64,000 nt of DNA from assembly GCA_030268105.1 (NCBI GenBank), contig BSDZ01000013.1, positions 2,957,001-3,021,000 of the forward strand, read 5' to 3'. Shown piece by piece: positions 11,492 to 22,802 of this stretch. Both the position numbers and the translations under genes were made by a program. Every line of letters starts with the position of its first letter. Position 1 is the first letter of the stretch. The notes beneath the pieces were generated by a model that was given only the letters and a program-made list of their open reading frames with translations, was not told the DNA's origin and did not search any database. This DNA is from Volvox africanus. Its lineage: Eukaryota > Chlorophyta > Chlorophyceae > Chlamydomonadales > Volvocaceae.

Positions 11492-11725
11492 TTGGGGGCT
11501 TGCGCTTCGAAGGCTGGTTTTGCTCCGGACAAGGAAAATCGATTAAAAGCCCACCAGATTCTTACGCCGCGCGAGTCGATGCGACCTTCACGCGGCTTTG
11601 GTAGCGGCTCTGGCGGCGGCGGTGGTAGACGCGGCTTACCAAAGCAAGCAGGGAAAGGATGTCTTTGGACGTGCAGGAACGAGTCGGCGCTTCCGTCTTT
11701 TGCTCTCAGCGAGAGATTAAATTAG
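11492..11725 (+). CDS. Possible small N-terminally lipidated protein
   Basis: A single open frame of 77 residues beginning MGACASK. Gly2 with Ser6 fits N-myristoylation, and Cys4 could be palmitoylated, as in many plant and algal membrane-tethered regulators. The rest is basic and has a Gly/Ser linker (GFGSGSGGGGG). No domain is recognised. It could instead be the first exon of a larger gene, because possible donors occur inside it, but no convincing downstream exon was found before the convergent SET gene. No TGTAA signal was found close behind. The call is tentative. Confidence 0.4.
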   Translation: MGACASKAGFAPDKENRLKAHQILTPRESMRPSRGFGSGSGGGGGRRGLPKQAGKGCLWTCRNESALPSFALSERLN

Positions 11726-12460
11726 CACATCGATGTATGGAATGTGGAGGATCTTTGGACGATTGGCGACGCAAACTTAACTAGGGTTTTGCTACCGGTG
11801 CGAAAACATTTAGTCGTACTCATGTTCTGTTAGCACCATCTATCATGATACAAACCAACACGTGTATTGCAGCAACGGATATGATGGAGCAAGCAGGCCC
11901 CGTTGTGTTCGCCTGCGGGAGGGAACCCATGGGTTTGTCGCAACGTCTCTGTGACCCAGCGGCGACGGATGATATTTAAGCACGCGGATAGAGCGGGGAG
12001 TCTGTATCGTGTTCTTGATCTTCATTCCTGGGTGAAGGAGACTCTCATTTGGCTGATGAATCTTGACTGTCATGAAGTTCCACATCCAGAGACGATTCAG
12101 AGCCGTGACACGTTGTCATTGACTTCGATATCTGCACGCCGGCAATACGGACGAGTTGGGCAAATACGCACAACTTAGGACAAGCAAAGCGGGTTTGTGT
12201 GTGTTTGTGTATGTTTGTGTTTGGGGGGTTGGTCGTTGCAGCACCGGTCTGCAGGAGAGCCCAGTCTCTGCAATCAGCAAACAGACGCCCCAACCCAAGG
12301 GGGCCCAAGGCGCCAACGCGGCATTCCACATCTCTTATCTCCCCGCTCCGCATTTGTACCCGGACACCGCATATACACAGCATACATTGAGCTGTCTCCA
12401 GTTCGGCACCCTTTACAGCCCACCGCTGTATAGAGTTCATACCACATCCCATCAGCTCCG
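11726..12460. other. Convergent spacer, probable 3' UTRs
   Basis: No coding exon recognised. It contains a TG-rich stretch at about 12193-12226 and the candidate polyadenylation signal of the minus-strand SET gene. Confidence 0.45.
12413..12417 (-). terminator. Candidate TGTAA signal of the SET-domain gene
   Basis: The minus strand reads TGTAA 44 nt after the stop at 12461, which supports the chosen end of the gene. Confidence 0.4.
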
Positions 12461-15400
12461 TCAGCTCCAACCCACCTTATCCACTTCCGTCTCCTGCACC
12501 TCCTCCCGGCATCGCGGACACCCGCACACGAATCCGTACGACCATTCGAGGTGCTGCCGCCGTACATTGACCGGCAGTCCGATGTCCAGGTACGACACGC
12601 AGAGCTCCTCACCAGGCGCAATGTCTCGTGCAGCCGTGAAGGCCGCGGTACCGTCCAAACCGGGGAAGCTCAACTCCAGGGTGGGTTCGCAAGAGTGGTT
12701 GAAAAGCGATGCCAGCAGATAGACGGCGCTGCCGGAGCTGGCGCCGCCGGCGGTGTCCGAAACGAGTGCGGCGGCGGCGGCGGCCAGATCCGACGGGTCG
12801 GCCCCGGCCAGCGGGTTGTGAACCTGTAGGGAGGGCTCCGAGAGGGCGCTCTACCCCCTCAGTAGGGTTCTACCGCATTTCCAATATTTGTGTCGGCTGT
12901 ACAGCAGACTCAGGCCCTATGTACTGTTTCTAGAAACCGCTACCGGAAGGAAGCGGAGGGCCTTATGTCGAGTGGTTTGATCTCCAATAAGGCACTTAAA
13001 CACAGGACCACCGTTCGGTGGACGATACACACCGAAATGCCCCCACCCCACTGGGTGTTCACGTGCCTTCAATTTTAAAAAAAGCAGCAGCAGCCTCACT
13101 GCTGTCTCCCCTTATTTGCATCCATATGCCTTTTTAAGCCTTGATGAAAAACGCGCCTCAGAAACTCTTCTACCTCAGCTTTCCTAAGAGATAATGCGGA
13201 AACCATACATCATTACTACGACAGCTACACGTTGTGCTAGAGGTCTTGACGTCACTTTTACTCCCATCCTCCCCACTGGCACCTCAAGACCCAGGCCGTC
13301 ATCCACATCTACCCACATTCCAGTCCAGTTCCGCTTCTACCTCTCCCTCCCACTTGCGACGTGTGACGGGACCCACCTGAAACACATTGAGGTGTAGGCG
13401 GGACATCACCCCGACAAACCACTCCACGTTCAGACGCTCCTCCACTGCAGCAGACACAGCACATGCCAGGCCCTGCAACAGCGCCTCCTCCTCCTCCACC
13501 GCCGTCGCCACTGCTGCCACTGCCGCTGCTGCGGCGGCGCCGTATGGGGGTCCCATATCCTCACGTCCCCGCTGCTGCCGCTTTTGACTGTCCCGTTCCG
13601 GCATCTGCTGCCAGCCAACGGATCGGCCACCCTCCGTTGCTTGTGTCCCCACGTGCCTCCTCCCTGTGTCCCGGCCAAGCCTCGCCCCCAGAGCCAGCGA
13701 GAGATTTCGAAGCGCCTTCCGGTCCGCCGCCAAGTCGTGTAACGCTGCCGCCAGCAGCCCGTGTTGCTCCACCCACGGCGCCGGGAACGGCGGCGCCACG
13801 TTGGCAAAACACAGCACGTGAAAGCCCCGCAGCGGGTCTCCCCGGGCCGCTGCTCTACCATCACCAATATGATCGCTAACAGGGGTGGCGGACACATGGA
13901 TACTGGGGGGCACATCAGCGGCGGCACCAGTAGCAGCTGTGGTTGCCCTGTTGCCGCTCTGGCCGCAAGGCCCCGAAACCAGCAGCTTCGTGACGAGATA
14001 CCGTCTTACAGCCTCTGAGACCTCCATGAACGCAAGTCGCGCTGCCATGAGCGGGAAGCGCTCCCGGTGCTGCCGGCACTGCTCATACAATTGCGCCAGG
14101 GAACCGTCAACGAGCGTGTTCCCGCCACCGCCACCGCCACCGCCACCGCCACCGCCACCGCCACCGCCACCGCCACCGCCACCGCCACCGCCACCGCCAC
14201 CGCCATCGCCACCGCCATCGCTGCTGCTGTTGCTGCGGCTGCTGGCTGTTGTTGTTGCTGCCGCCGCCGCTGCCGCCGCCGTGGCCTCTTCCACCGCCAG
14301 GTATTGCTCCAGTGCTGCCTCCATGCAGGCGTCGCAGCAGAGGCGGCGGCCGTTGGGTCCCGGGTGGCGCACGGGAAAGGAGCTCAGGGCCAGAGGGGAC
14401 AGACAGTGGTAGCATACCTAGGGTTGGCAGAGCGACAACGGTGCGGGCAATGATTGCACATGAAGGGACGCGTGTGTGTGTCTGTGTTTAGGGCCCCTGC
14501 CAGGGCCGAGATTCCATCAGTTCCCCCTTCCCCTTCCGCCACAAGCCAATCATATCCCTATATTTTCAAAGCCCTTCACAATCTTACCTTTCCGCTGTTT
14601 TTGCAATTCCAAACGTCTCATTGTGTTTTTCTTAAAACCTTCCTTATATCCGGTTTGTCTTTGAACTGAATTCCAACCCTCCTACCCCCTTGGGCCCCGT
14701 CCCACCCCGCACCTCACCGCGTGTGCTCCCCCTAGCCCCGGAAAGGCCAGCAGAGGGGCTTCCCGTTGAACTACATCTCCACGGGGAATGACGCGACTGG
14801 CCACCAACCCACGACCACGCCCGGGGATCTGCAGCCCAGCCGGAAATGCAGGACACGGTGAGTGGATGAGAAACCAGATGAAAGGGGGAAGTGAGGGAAG
14901 TATGCTGTGGGACGTAGCCCACTGGCTCGGACCATTGGCTCGCTTTACAAATCGCTGAGGTATATCCCGAAATGCATGCCTCGTTACTTATGGCGTAGGT
15001 TAAAAGACAGCACACATGGCACATATACCTTAGCCACGGTGAACGGCTTCCCTTCCAGCATGGGTGCCAGCAGCTCTGCGGCCGATGGCGGTGGACGCGC
15101 AGTGGGCGCCAGGCCCAACAGTATTGCCTGTCCCTCAGATGGCTGAAGCTGCGGCTCTGACCCACATGGCTCCGTTTGAGGCAGTGCGCTTGTGGACGTC
15201 GTTGATTTGGTTGAGGCTTGTACGGTCGAATCACTTACCGAAGCCCCAGCAGGTGCAGCGTTACCTGCGCCAGCAGTGCTGAAACACCCCAGCATCGTGC
15301 TGAAACGGCGCTGTGATGATACAGTCGCCAAGACACCGCCATTAACATCGCCACCGTCACCCCGGCCGCAGCAACCGGACCTTGGGACAAAAGCGATGTC

Positions 15401-15502
15401 TTTGTGGCTGTCTACTGGGCCCGGCAGATTTTGTGTTGTCCGGATCCAGTGGGCAGCCAATGAATGACAAGTAATCCCAAACCGATACCTTCGCCTCTGC
15501 AT
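12461..15502 (-). CDS. Split-SET (SMYD-like) protein methyltransferase
   Basis: Predicted S-adenosylmethionine-dependent lysine methyltransferase. Four exons (15029-15502, 14718-14828, 13377-14417, 12461-12823) all join in phase 0 to 662 residues. The SET N-part is in exon 2 (GRGLVASRVIPRGDVVQREA). A zinc-finger-like insert follows at the start of exon 3 (CYHC, later CCDAC), as in SMYD proteins where a MYND finger splits SET. The SET C-part is in exon 4: NHSCEPTLEL (residues 584-593), GEELCVSYLD with Tyr620, and post-SET CGCPRC (642-647). Exon 3 carries a long Gly run encoded by a (GGTGGC)n repeat and Ala runs, probably surface loops. The first ~150 residues are low-complexity. The last intron may not exist: I read through to TGA at 12461. 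An ATXR2-like role is possible; substrate unknown. Confidence 0.85.
14121..14218 (-). repeat. Coding (GGTGGC)n repeat, poly-Gly
   Basis: The plus strand reads CCGCCA repeated about 15 times. In the minus-strand SET gene it encodes a polyglycine tract. Length variation would change the protein by pairs of Gly without frameshift. Confidence 0.9.
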
Positions 15503-15959
15503 AACGAGTGTCTTTCAGGTTTGAAGCGATGGTTAGGATGCACGGAGCCTGGAGAGGTCTAGCTTGGGTGTTATGTTACGCAATGCTAAAACATAACACT
15601 TAATCAATGAAATGAGCCCCAACCTAATGTTGTTGCATATGTAAGGCAGCTTGATAAAGCAAGGGCGTTCTGAATGTAACATGCTGCGAATTTGCACCAA
15701 CCCCCGACAGTCTGCATGCGTGAATATAAATGTAATCCTAGTAAGGAGCAATTTATGCATGCTATATCTTAGATGTAGGAGATCAGAGGTAGCCACCGAG
15801 TAGTACGACCGTGGTAAGCGTGCTATGCTCTTCGACGATGCCCGTGAAGCATTCCCTAATAGCCAGCATTTGAGTGAACTATGGAATGAACTCAAATGCA
15901 TTATTTTTGTAATTAACCTTTCTATTCTTAACGTGCTTCCGGCTTAGGTCGACAACGAA
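15503..15959. promoter_or_regulatory. Divergent promoter region between SET and hnRNP U-like genes
   Basis: A 457-bp AT-richer gap separates the start codons of two divergent genes. No TATA box or named element could be assigned. A TTAG at 15947-15950, just upstream of the ATG at 15960, could be a 3' splice site of a 5' UTR intron. Confidence 0.4.
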
Positions 15960-18900
15960 ATGGATACGGAGGGCGGGGCATCACCGTTCCTTTACAGCGT
16001 CTGCCTCAACCCCTTGGACTGCAATTTAGATGCAGTTTTGAGTATCGATCGACTTTCCACGCACACTCTGTCTGAGAGGGGTTGCGGGTACTGCTGGTCT
16101 GGTGTGCGGGGCAATCTTGGCCTCTTTGCTCGAGGTCCGGTCGACTCTATCCGCATTTTTTTAATTCATAAGTATGAATCGATATCGCTCATGCCGAATC
16201 TTGCCCTAGGTTTCCGTGCTGTTTGCGTCGGTTCCAACGTCACGTTACGCAGCACGCAAACACCGGCTCCCCATTCTCCCTTGATCTCATGTATTGCATC
16301 CTTTTCTCCCTTAATCCATCCGGCACTCCCGCGTCACTAGGCAAGTACTTCTTCCGCGTCACGGTGGGCCCTATTCGGCCGGTCAATGTGTACAACACCA
16401 CCGCGTTGACTACTGCATCCGCCATCCGCGTGGGCGTTTCGCGCTTCCAGACTGCAGTGGAGCACTTAGGCGAGGTGCGAGATGTTTCGCAATTCGCAAA
16501 TGCTCTGCTGGGGATATGAGACGTGACAGAAACTATCTCCAGGCCAGGCATAGGTAGGCACGAAACTGAAAGCTGCCATGCTCAATGTTTGTTCAATGTG
16601 CCTTCAGCATTTGTTCTGGAAAGGTAAACACGCCTTTCGGGGTAAAGTACCATGAGGTCAAACAGGGCCGCTACTTTTCCGCAGCCCCACACAGCCCATC
16701 CTCCACTTCTGCAACAGGTCAATTTACCAAGTTGGGACGTTTTCGACCGCCAATGAGCGCCTATCTCACCGTTTGCTGAACCCTGGATGGATGCGTTCCC
16801 TCTGCGTTCAGGTGCCGTTCTCTTGGGCGTTTTGTAGTAACGGCAGCAGAGTCAGCTTGCCAGCAGCCTCGACCGACGCTGCAAGCGCCGATGGCAGCAA
16901 AGATCGCGGCGTTGGCGGCATCCAATACCCGGCCTTTGAGGCAGGCTATGGCCCCAAGCTGTCGGTGGGTGATACCGTGACCATCGCCCTGGACCTGACG
17001 TCACCGAAGCCAATGCAAGATGGACGGGCGGAGGTGCCAACCGCTGGCAGGGGCCCCTCGGGTATGGCGGTGTCAGGGAATGCGGCCGGTCCCTCAAACC
17101 CGTCATTGGCGGCCCCGATAGCAGGCACTGGCGCTGCTGGCGGCAGCGGTTACAGTAGCGACAGCGGCAGCGGCGAAGGGGATGGCACTGTTTGGATGGC
17201 GGTGAACGGGGCCCCGCTGGTGCGGCTGTTCTCGGTGCCTCTTCCCAATCACCCTACGGAGGTGCGACACGGTGTGTGCTCGGGGCAGTTGTGATCGGAG
17301 TGAAGCTCACAAATACGTATGTGTTGGGTGCAGCGCTCTCCTTTCCTTCTCCCGCTTATGAAGGCCCAGTGCATTTGCCTGCCTTTTGGCTCCATCGGCT
17401 TTGTAGTTTGGCCCCCATCAAGTTTTGGTAATGTTTTAATGGCTGGTTTTTGCCAATCTCCCGACTGGCTCAGTTCCGCAACTTTCATTCCGAGGTCTGT
17501 CTCTGCTTCTGTTTATTATCGCATTACGGCACCTTTCTTCTGTCCATGTTGCTTCTGCCTTGGCCCCTCTGCGCTGCAGTCGTACTTCCCCCACATCTTG
17601 CTCCGAAACATATCTGCCACTGCGGATTTCGTAGGGCCACAGGCCCCAGAAGCCCAGCAGCAGCTGCGGCCGCAGTGCCATCAACCGTTGCCACCGGATT
17701 TGCTGAAACAGGGCTTTCGGCCGTGGCAGGTGGGATGGCACATCCATCAGCAGGACGGTATGGTTCACGACACTCTGCATCCACGTTGAACGTCCCCGTC
17801 ATATCTCTCCCACTGGAGCGGTCATTGGGCATCCTAGTGGACGTGGATTTGTACTAACAGCTATATCCTTCAACATGTGTTTGCCTGGTAGCGCAGTGGC
17901 CCAGATTCCGCTGCCGTGAAGCCCCTGGTCACGGTCGTGAGACCACTGTGCATTCTGTGGTAGTCGCTTGCGATGGCCGCGCTTTCATGTCTACCGGTAC
18001 ATCTGGTACATCCGGTACACCGGTACACATCTAGTTGCCATTTCTTCTGTCTGTACCCGGACCCACGTAACCAAGGTATCATGTTAGCTCTTCTTGACTG
18101 CTTTCTCCTTCAAGCTGTTTAGTCAAACAACATATATTCGTCCAGCAACACTGGAAATGGGGCTTAGGGGAACAACCGGGACGGGACCCTGTCGCAGGAG
18201 GCCCTTTTTTTGACGGCGGACTGCGTGAGAACCATGTCATCCGGCCCGTTGCCCTCCACATCCGAATGCGAAGTTATTGTGCTGACAGGTAGGTGGGCGG
18301 GTGGGTAAGTAGAGTGTGCATGTAAAACCCACACACTGGACGCGTGTGGGTTTTGGGATGTCCCTACCGGGTACCCGCAACGAGCCGGCTGATTGACAAG
18401 TAGATGACCGGCTGCCTGTCGGAAGGGGGCACATGGTGCTGCTGTCTGCATGAGAGTGAGAGGGAGGGACAGAGCGAAGGGATAGAGAGCCAAGGTGTGC
18501 CGAGTTGGGAGCTGGGAGTTGGTGGAAGGAGGAGCAGTTAAACGAGGGGGGGGGTCGCAGTAAGTTGGAGAATCGGGACACGGATCCGCAGCCGTGCGGG
18601 TGGCATCTTGGATCGTGATTTGTGGATCAATACCGGCCGGCAACCGGGAACTCGGAACACTAGAGGAGCCGGGACCCCAAAGGCGTCGCTGAAGACCTTA
18701 CTCCTGTGCCTCTTTTTCTCCTGGAACCACTTTCCGCTCCCTGGGTTCGGTCGGCCGGACGGCACGCATCCCGGGTTCGGCTTCTTGCCTCGTCGCTGCC
18801 GATCATCAGGCCTCCCCGGAAGCGGCAAAACCACCTGGGCGCGCCGCCACTGTGAGCAGCACCCGGCGCGGAGGTATTGTGTGCTAGGGATGCAGCTGGT

Positions 18901-21843
18901 GCTCGAGCAGATGAGGGTGAGACTCTGAGCGACCGGGCGAGGTGGAATGGCGAGGGCACATTCAGCGAAAAATACGGCGCCCATAAAATTAAGCGAGGTC
19001 CGCCGTATGAGCCGAGGAAATTGCTTGCGGGACAGCAAGGAACCCGTTTGAGTGACATAGGAAGGTGAAGACACAGGAAGAAACGTTTTGTATCGCATAG
19101 GAGGACAGAAACACCCGAGGTCTGAGATGGCCAGCGCCGTGTTGGATGCCACGGTCTGGATTTTATAATGCAAAATATATAATGCAAAAAATTAATATAA
19201 TGCAAAAAACATTTCAAACGGAGGATGAGCCCGCCTAAAACCGGCCGTCTTAAGCGGTAAAGGAAGGCAACAATGGGCCCATGGGACACAGGAGCCCGGA
19301 CCCGGCCAGCCAAACGGGGGAGAATTCCGGGGAAAGAGGCGGGGGAAGGTCGTGTGTTGCGCATTAGGTTAGAGAGCTGACACATAAACGGCACGGGGGT
19401 GATAGGGTTGAGTTACGGAAGGATATAACTGATAAGAGTCGAGTGTCGGAAAAGGTAACGGTGGTATACGGTAATGGCAGCACCTTCTGGTGTTATGGGG
19501 GTAGAGCCTTCCTGCCAGCCAAAGCGTTTAGACAGCAGCTTCTGGCATCTTGCCCTTTGTCGCTCGTAGCCGAAATTCATCCTTCTATCTCGCCCCTCTG
19601 CATGCCGGATGCTGGGCTTCCAGCTGGCTTGTCCCCGCACCCGTCGCCTGGATTACGTGGGTGAGCCTGAGGAGCTGTATGCGCTGTTAGCGGACACGTT
19701 GACGCACATCGTAAAGCAGGCGCCAACAGTCCCCCGGAATTACATTTTGGACCGAACGCAGTAAGTTGAGTCAGGGGCAAACAGGAGAAAAAGGTAATGT
19801 TATAGCTGTCTCTGGTGAGGAGAACAGAGAAGTGGTTAGTTAGTCCTTCGAGTTGGGAAGCCCCTTGATCCCGGTCCCGTATTCTTGTAAAAAGAGCAGC
19901 TGGGAAACGGGGTAAGCTCCAGGGACGAACTGATGGATGGCCGCAACTGCAGAAGCCCCGGACGTGAGGTGGCAGCTAGTCAACACCTTCCCTCGACCCC
20001 CTCCTTATGTGACTCAGCTCCTCCTCCATAATGGTTTACTGCACAGAATTTTAGGCGTCATCCCTATGCTTTTTGGGCGTCAATCTGTTGGAACGGAAAG
20101 CGCCCCAACCTCGCGATATTTCTTCTTTCTCATTCTCTTATGCATGTGCCGCCCATTATTAACAGAACCACCTCATGCAGAGCTGTAATAAAATTTGTCT
20201 TTTTGTTCTCTTCCCCTGACCAATTCCCCAGTGTTACCCACAACTCCCGGCGTGCGGCCGTCGCGCCCTTCCGTGCCGCTGGGTTTCGCTGTGTAAGCAT
20301 GGTGGTGGTGGTGTCGGAGGCGGATCTGCACAAGTACCAGAAGCTGGCCTTTGAGAACGAGGGCAAGATGGTGCCAGATGAGGCTGTGGCGAGGCTGCGA
20401 GGTAGGATCGGGGCCGTTGGCGGCGATTCTGGTAGTGATGGTGGTATGGGAGTAAAGGTGGAGAGGCCAGACAAACAATGGCTAGCGGCTAGGGAGGTTA
20501 TTAGTGACGAATTAGTCGGGCTTTAAGGCAGATGTCTTAGTGTCTGGATCCCTGTCAGGTCGGATGCGTTTCAAGGCCAACGACCCGCAACCCTCCAACC
20601 GTCAATCAACCCCAATCCCCTCTTCGTCGGGCCTTGTTCTCCGCTTCCGACTGCAATCCCACGGCCAATGCTGCGTGGCTCGCTTGATGAACGGGCATGG
20701 GCGTCTTGGTGCACAGCGGAATTTACGTTACCTCACCCGCACGAGGGTTTCCACGATGTGAAATACGCGATGCTGGGGGTTATTGAGACGTTCACGACAG
20801 TAAACCGACAGCGTAAGGAGGCCCAGGCGTGGATGGCCTGGAAGTTCAAAACGGGGTCTGGGGCGGCCAGTGGTTCGGGACCGCCTCAACAGCAGCAAGA
20901 GCAGGAGCAACAAGAGCAGCAGACGCAGGAGGCGCAGCAGACGCAGACGCAGACGCAGACGCAGGAGGTGCAGGAGGCGCAACAGACGCAGCAGACCCAG
21001 ACGCAGACGCAACGCCAGCCACAGACGCAACAGCAGATGCAGACGGCAACTAAAGCGCAGGCGCAGCCGCGTAAGGGGCGGTGCCCCCGGAAGTTGTCAT
21101 CACGGCCTAAGCCGTCCTTACCGCATCAACCACCGATGCCGCCGCTGCGGCAGCCGAAACCCCCGCCTCCAATTCCGCCCCCGGTTTTGCCTGTGTATTC
21201 AATTCATCAGTCGCAGCAACAGGTGACACTCGAGCAACTGTTGCCGCCGCAGCGGCAACAACAAAACTCTTTCCAGCAGCAGCACCAGTTGCAATCACAG
21301 GTTGGTGGATCGATGCTGGCCTCCGGTCTTGGCGGTCCGTCCTCAACCGTAGTCTTCACGCAGCCATCGTCTGTTTCAGGACCAGTTATGTGCAATCCGC
21401 ACGGATCCATGCAACCGTCCATGCTGGGATTCATCTCCGGACACATGCCAGCGATGGATATGCCACACGTTCCGACGAGCATGCACTGGATAGGTCTGCA
21501 AAGTGGAGACATGGGACTCGCGCCGATGGGTGTAGGGATGGGGATGCAGGGGATGGGCGGCGGCGGCGATGGCGGGGGGTTAATGATGGGAACGGGAATG
21601 GGTATTTCAGGTATGCCATGGATGGGTAGCCCCGTGATGGTAATGGCCGGGAATGCCACGGGAATAGGTATGCCGGGGCCCGGTATGGAGCCTGGGTCCG
21701 GGATAGTGCCGGTGCATGGCATGGGCATGGGCATGGGTATGGTGTGCCCTGGCGGCATGAATTCGATGGCAGAAGTTGGTAGCATAGGGCCGGTGGGCAC
21801 AGGGATGCAGGACCTTCAGCAGGGTTCTGGACCGCCGATTTAG
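15960..21843 (+). CDS. hnRNP U-like protein: SPRY, P-loop and Gln-rich tail
   Basis: Nuclear RNA-binding/scaffold protein of the hnRNP U family. Nine exons (15960-16134, 16341-16474, 16812-17261, 17580-17729, 18198-18288, 18810-18916, 19624-19760, 20232-20401, 20717-21843) join in frame to 846 residues. The SPRY domain (about 5-300) shows CLNPLDCNLDAV, GKYFFRVTV, IRVGVSRFQT, YGPKLSVGDTVTIALDL and YFPHILLRNIS, interrupted by a Gly/Ser-rich insert. A P-loop (AAA_33/polynucleotide kinase-like) domain follows: CEVIVLTGLPGSGKTTW (Walker A, Lys340), VPRNYILDRTHV, AVAPFRAAGFRCV and EFTLPHPHEGFHDVKY. The C-terminus (from ~530) is a Gln/Thr/Glu repeat region, then Pro-rich, then a Met/Gly tail. Animal proteins have an N-terminal SAP and C-terminal RGG; neither is seen. 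A 5' non-coding exon is possible. Confidence 0.92.
19161..19210. repeat. AT-rich tandem of ATAATGC-A(n) units in an intron
   Basis: Three imperfect copies of TATAATGCAAAA lie in the intron between exons 18810-18916 and 19624-19760, in contrast to the GC-rich surroundings. It could be the degenerate tail of a short retroelement, but no element boundaries were found. Confidence 0.55.
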
Positions 21844-22802
21844 CCGATTGAAACGTTATTTGCTTTTTTGACCCTGTATATTTTTCGGCCTTTTTGATAT
21901 TGGCAATTCTTTGTTGGCTTTGTTTCTTGACTAAATTTTTTTATTGAAATATTCTGGCGACAATAAAATTGTTCAGAACAACAATCGTGCGTGTTACAGT
22001 ATTTCTGAATGTTCATATTGCGGAGCATCTTTACTCACTCCGACTAGAGCTGAGATTCTGCATTTTCCTATAAAAATCTCCTTTTCAATGTTTTGGACAC
22101 GACCATTCCGTACACGGGATGAACTGGTCGATGAACGGAAATCGAAAGTTGGCCAATACTACAGCATGAGGGACCAAGATCAAGCCAAGATCCGCCTGCC
22201 CACGGTCACGTTAAGGCCGGACGGAACAGAAACAAGTTGGACTCCGGGGTGATCAATCCAGCAGTGCCTTCAACGTCACAACCTGCATCAATTGCCCAGG
22301 AACGCAGGACATGCTGCCACTGCACACGGCAATTCGTGCCCATGCTAACTCATCTTTGCGGACATCCGATTATGCTAACGCGCGAACCATAGCACCACTA
22401 AAATGTCCGGGTCAGGCTAACAGATGACTTCATCCCACGCAGCATAGGCATGATGACCGCGCTGCAGCTGCCACGGGGCCGCACGAGGAAAGGGGCATCC
22501 GAAATTCCTCAATCTTATGAAACCTTTTCATTGCTACGCATGGCCAAGCCTAGGATTGCCACGGAAGGGCCAACTCTGTACGCGGATGACTGAGCAAGGT
22601 ACTACTCTCTCGTCACGTCGCCAAATTCCAGACCACCATACACCATCTGCAACATTAAGCGTATATATTGACCATTCCGCGCTTCTTTACTCCTCGTCAG
22701 GCGCCTTTCAACACCGCGAAGCCTCAAATTGCTCCGGCAAATGGTTGAAGGCGAGCAGATGCGGCTGAACACCTGCAACCACGAGCCCGGTTAGTAAAGT
22801 CC
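21844..22802. other. Convergent spacer between hnRNP U-like gene and ATP1
   Basis: Probable 3' UTRs of both genes. The first 200 bp are AT-rich and include AATAAA near 21962. A TTACA at 21994-21998 is TGTAA on the minus strand. No coding exon recognised. Confidence 0.45.

Noticed and set aside
13885..14412. Plus-strand poly-Pro open frame
   Set aside because: It is the antisense of the polyglycine tract of the minus-strand SET-domain gene.
17888..17915. TGGTAGCGCAGTGG resembling a polymerase III A box in an hnRNP U intron
   Set aside because: No good B box at the right distance and no tRNA fold. A degenerate SINE is possible but unsupported.
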